Shown piece after piece: positions 54,982-56,714 of a stretch of 56,714 nucleotides of DNA (its first letter is position 1; each line of letters begins with the position of its first letter). Below the pieces are notes generated by a model. The model had not been told where the DNA came from. It ran no database searches and saw only the letters and a list, made by a program, of their open reading frames with translations. Source of the stretch: Promethearchaeota archaeon (GTDB lineage: Archaea > Asgardarchaeota > Lokiarchaeia > Sigynarchaeales > SOKP01); assembly GCA_016839635.1 (NCBI GenBank), contig JAEOTV010000153.1, positions 1-56,714 on the forward strand, written 5' to 3'. The translations under genes were made by a program, and so were the position numbers.

Positions 54982-55116
54982 TGGCCCGGGGGGGATTTGA
55001 ACCCTCGATCTCCAATATGAAGCGTAAATCGCTTCCTAAATCTGGCTCCGCAAGCCAGCGCCCTATCCGCTCTAAATCTCAGGATAAGATCCCAAAATTT
55101 ACTAGACTACCGGGCC
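54982..55116 (-). tRNA. tRNA-Arg(GCG) with two introns
   Basis: The minus-strand gene folds into a cloverleaf only after removal of two introns. Exons are 55101-55116, 55040-55068 and 54982-55009, 73 nt in total. The acceptor stem GGCCCGG/CCGGGCC pairs fully; the anticodon stem is CTGGC/GCCAG with loop TTGCGGA, anticodon GCG at 55049-55051. The T-loop is TTCAAAT. Intron 1 (55069-55100, 32 nt) sits in the D-loop before G18G19, and intron 2 (55010-55039, 30 nt) in the variable loop near 45/46. Both have a 4-bp helix (TCTA/TAGA; CCAG/TTGG) flanked by 3-nt bulges and an inner hairpin. CCA is not encoded. Confidence 0.85.
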
Positions 55117-55194
55117 ATTGATATCTTGTATGTAATTCTTAATAATTATTAATTCTCTATAATAATTACCTTATTATTCTTTATAGTTAAAATT

Positions 55195-55851
55195 ATGTAT
55201 AGTAATTATTGTGTTATTTTTGATATGGATGGCGTTCTAGCAGATACAGGTCCTATTCATTTTGAAAGCTGGGTTAAATTGGCTAGAGAAATTGGTATAA
55301 AATTTACAAAAGAAATGTTTGAAGATACCTTTGGTCAGCAGTCACCCTTTATCACTCGTAAATTAGTAGGTCCAGAAGTAGATGAAGTTCTTGTTGAAAA
55401 ATGGGCTAATCTTAAAGAGTCCTATTATCGTGAAATGGTAAAAGAAAAGTTAATTCCTTTACCCGGAGTATTAAGAATTATAAAAGATTTAAAATCAAAA
55501 GGTTTCAAATTGGCTGTAGGTTCAAGTGGTCCGCCTGAAAATGTGGAGTTATTATTATCTCAGCTAAAAATCAAATCTTATTTTAACATGATTATTACAG
55601 CAGCTGATGTTAAGGATGGCAAACCTGAACCAGATGTGTTTCTAAATGTTGCTAAAACTTTAAACATCAATCCTAAAAATTGCATAGTTATTGAAGATGC
55701 TCCTGTTGGTATAGAAGCAGCTAAACGAGCAGGAATGATTTCAATAGCCCTTAAAACAACACATAATAAAGAAGAACTTTTTGGTGCTAGTATAATTATC
55801 AAGGATCTATCAGAGATCAGCATTACCGATATTATAAATCTATTTGAGTAG
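55195..55851 (+). CDS. HAD hydrolase, beta-phosphoglucomutase-like
   Basis: 218 residues. Motif I FDMDGVLADTGPIHFESW is canonical with both Asp. Motif II is LAVGSSGPPENVELLL, the Lys is in DGKPEPDVFLNV and motif IV is CIVIEDAPVGIEAAKRAGM, the pattern of beta-phosphoglucomutase and related sugar phosphatases. The helical cap (residues 18-80) fits. Substrate unknown. It is divergent from tRNA-Arg, about 78 bp apart. Confidence 0.9.
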   Translation: MYSNYCVIFDMDGVLADTGPIHFESWVKLAREIGIKFTKEMFEDTFGQQSPFITRKLVGPEVDEVLVEKWANLKESYYREMVKEKLIPLPGVLRIIKDLKSKGFKLAVGSSGPPENVELLLSQLKIKSYFNMIITAADVKDGKPEPDVFLNVAKTLNINPKNCIVIEDAPVGIEAAKRAGMISIALKTTHNKEELFGASIIIKDLSEISITDIINLFE

Positions 55852-55948
55852 AATTGTAGTATTTGATAAAATGAAATTTTATATTTTTTATAATAATAGT
55901 TCAATTATATTAAATTCTTAAAACATTAATCAAAAAAGTGTTAATTTT

Positions 55949-56714
55949 ATGGTAAAAACAAAGGTAACAGAAATGCTGGGTATAAAATATCCAATTTTCT
56001 GTGGAAATATGATGAATATTAGTTACCCTTCTTTTGCCGCTGCATGTTCAAATGCAGGTGCCTTAGGAATTATGGCTTCTGTGATGTACAGAAAACCAGA
56101 AGAATTACGAGAAGCAATTATAGAACTGAAATCTTTAACAGATAAACCAGTTGCAGTAAATGTAAATTTATTTCCCATGTTAAAACCAATTAAACAAATT
56201 GATCACGTAAAAGTAATGTTAGATGAGGGAATTAAGATTATCGAGACTTCTGGTCATCAAGCACCTGATAAATATATTCCTCTATTTAAAGAACACCAGG
56301 TCACTTGGATTCACAAATGTGCAGGCACAAGGTATGCGCAAAAGGCAGCTTCATTAGGCGCTGACATTGTAGAAGTAGTAGGTTGGGAAAATGGTGGTGC
56401 AACAGGACGTTATGATATTGGAACATTAGTATTAACACCTGCTACTATCGATGCGATAGACATACCTGTTGTCGCGGGTGGTGGTATCTCGGATGGTAGG
56501 GGTGTTGCTGCAGTTTTAGCATTAGGAGCACAAGCAGCACTTATGGGAACTCGTATCATGGCTACTCAAGAATGTCCTATCCATGATAATTTAAAACAAG
56601 CTTTCAAAAATGCTTCGATCTATGATACTATGATTATTATGCGATCACTTAATGCTACTCATCGAGTATGGGATAATCAAGCAGCACAGAAAGTCATAGA
56701 GTTAGAGAATTCTA
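55949..56714 (+). CDS. Nitronate monooxygenase-like FMN protein, 3' end cut by window
   Basis: An ATG at 55949 opens a frame that runs uninterrupted to the window edge (255 codons, no stop). The product MVKTKVTEMLGIKYPIFCGN, then NAGALGIMAS, IIETSGHQAP, KCAGTRYAQKAASLGADIV, NGGATGRYD and VVAGGGISDGRGVAAVLALG shows the FMN-binding TIM-barrel of the nitronate monooxygenase / 2-nitropropane dioxygenase group. FabK-type enoyl-ACP reductases are the alternative within this fold. The C-terminal part is missing. Confidence 0.85.
   Translation, partial: MVKTKVTEMLGIKYPIFCGNMMNISYPSFAAACSNAGALGIMASVMYRKPEELREAIIELKSLTDKPVAVNVNLFPMLKPIKQIDHVKVMLDEGIKIIETSGHQAPDKYIPLFKEHQVTWIHKCAGTRYAQKAASLGADIVEVVGWENGGATGRYDIGTLVLTPATIDAIDIPVVAGGGISDGRGVAAVLALGAQAALMGTRIMATQECPIHDNLKQAFKNASIYDTMIIMRSLNATHRVWDNQAAQKVIELENS

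Noticed and set aside
55010..55041. The extra segment in the tRNA read as a long class II variable arm
   Set aside because: The anticodon GCG gives Arg, a class I tRNA, and the segment has BHB-type junctions, so an intron is the better reading.
1..56714. CRISPR array, rRNA genes or a complete insertion sequence
   Set aside because: No regularly spaced direct repeats, no rRNA sequence and no transposase with terminal repeats were recognised on reading; a dedicated tool run was not possible.

Overview
The window is AT-rich archaeal DNA (roughly 30% GC by eye), gene-dense and on both strands. The best fit is an Asgard archaeon of Lokiarchaeia type. Archaeal markers are the thermosome, Alba, eL38 and eL40, archaeal-type AspRS and ThrRS, TruD, Pth2, RibL/RibK and a tRNA with bulge-helix-bulge introns. 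Eukaryote-like markers are a Rab/Arf-like small GTPase, an Rpn11-like JAMM protease, two longin-type proteins, a translin, a long LRR protein and a candidate Bro1/ALIX-like protein. The taxonomic assignment is inference from gene content; no rRNA is present.

Layout. 1-3.5 kb: accessory genes, namely a truncated membrane gene, two small membrane proteins, a DUF7000-like protein and a GIY-YIG nuclease with a broken second GIY-YIG copy. 3.7-9.4 kb: thermosome, LRR protein, ribosomal proteins eL40 and eL38, and a longin-like protein. 8.9-16 kb: information-processing genes (NusA-like KH protein, pth2, truD, aspS, map), an orphan DNA methyltransferase and a sugar nucleotidyltransferase. 16.5-26.9 kb: cyclophilin-like and VTT proteins, Alba with a tiny zinc ribbon, JAMM protease, UPF0200 kinase, prs, hydrolase, degenerate IscU-like protein, Bro1-like candidate, MfnD-like ATP-grasp ligase and a membrane-anchored winged-helix regulator.

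27-31.3 kb: two paralogous DUF1624-type membrane acyltransferases around a GT87-like glycosyltransferase, followed by the small GTPase. 32-37.4 kb: HAD, ThrRS, translin, the coupled ribL-ribK pair (riboflavin to FMN to FAD) and a CDP-alcohol phosphatidyltransferase. 37.8-40.9 kb: a CheR-coiled coil-CheD fusion with a degenerate CheD active site, next to a longin-winged-helix fusion. 41-47.3 kb: nucleotidyltransferase, NYN nuclease, membrane and transport genes and a methyltransferase. 47.3-52.3 kb: a same-strand metabolic cluster (epimerase, SCP2-like protein, aldehyde dehydrogenase, a second small protein, amidase). 52.3-56.7 kb: a third sugar nucleotidyltransferase, two HADs, tRNA-Arg(GCG) with two introns and a truncated nitronate monooxygenase-like gene.

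The most noteworthy items are the CheR-CheD fusion with a predicted dead CheD, the two-intron tRNA-Arg, the Bro1-like candidate close to the Rpn11-like JAMM protein, and the longin-winged-helix fusion. No CRISPR array, rRNA or complete transposon was seen.
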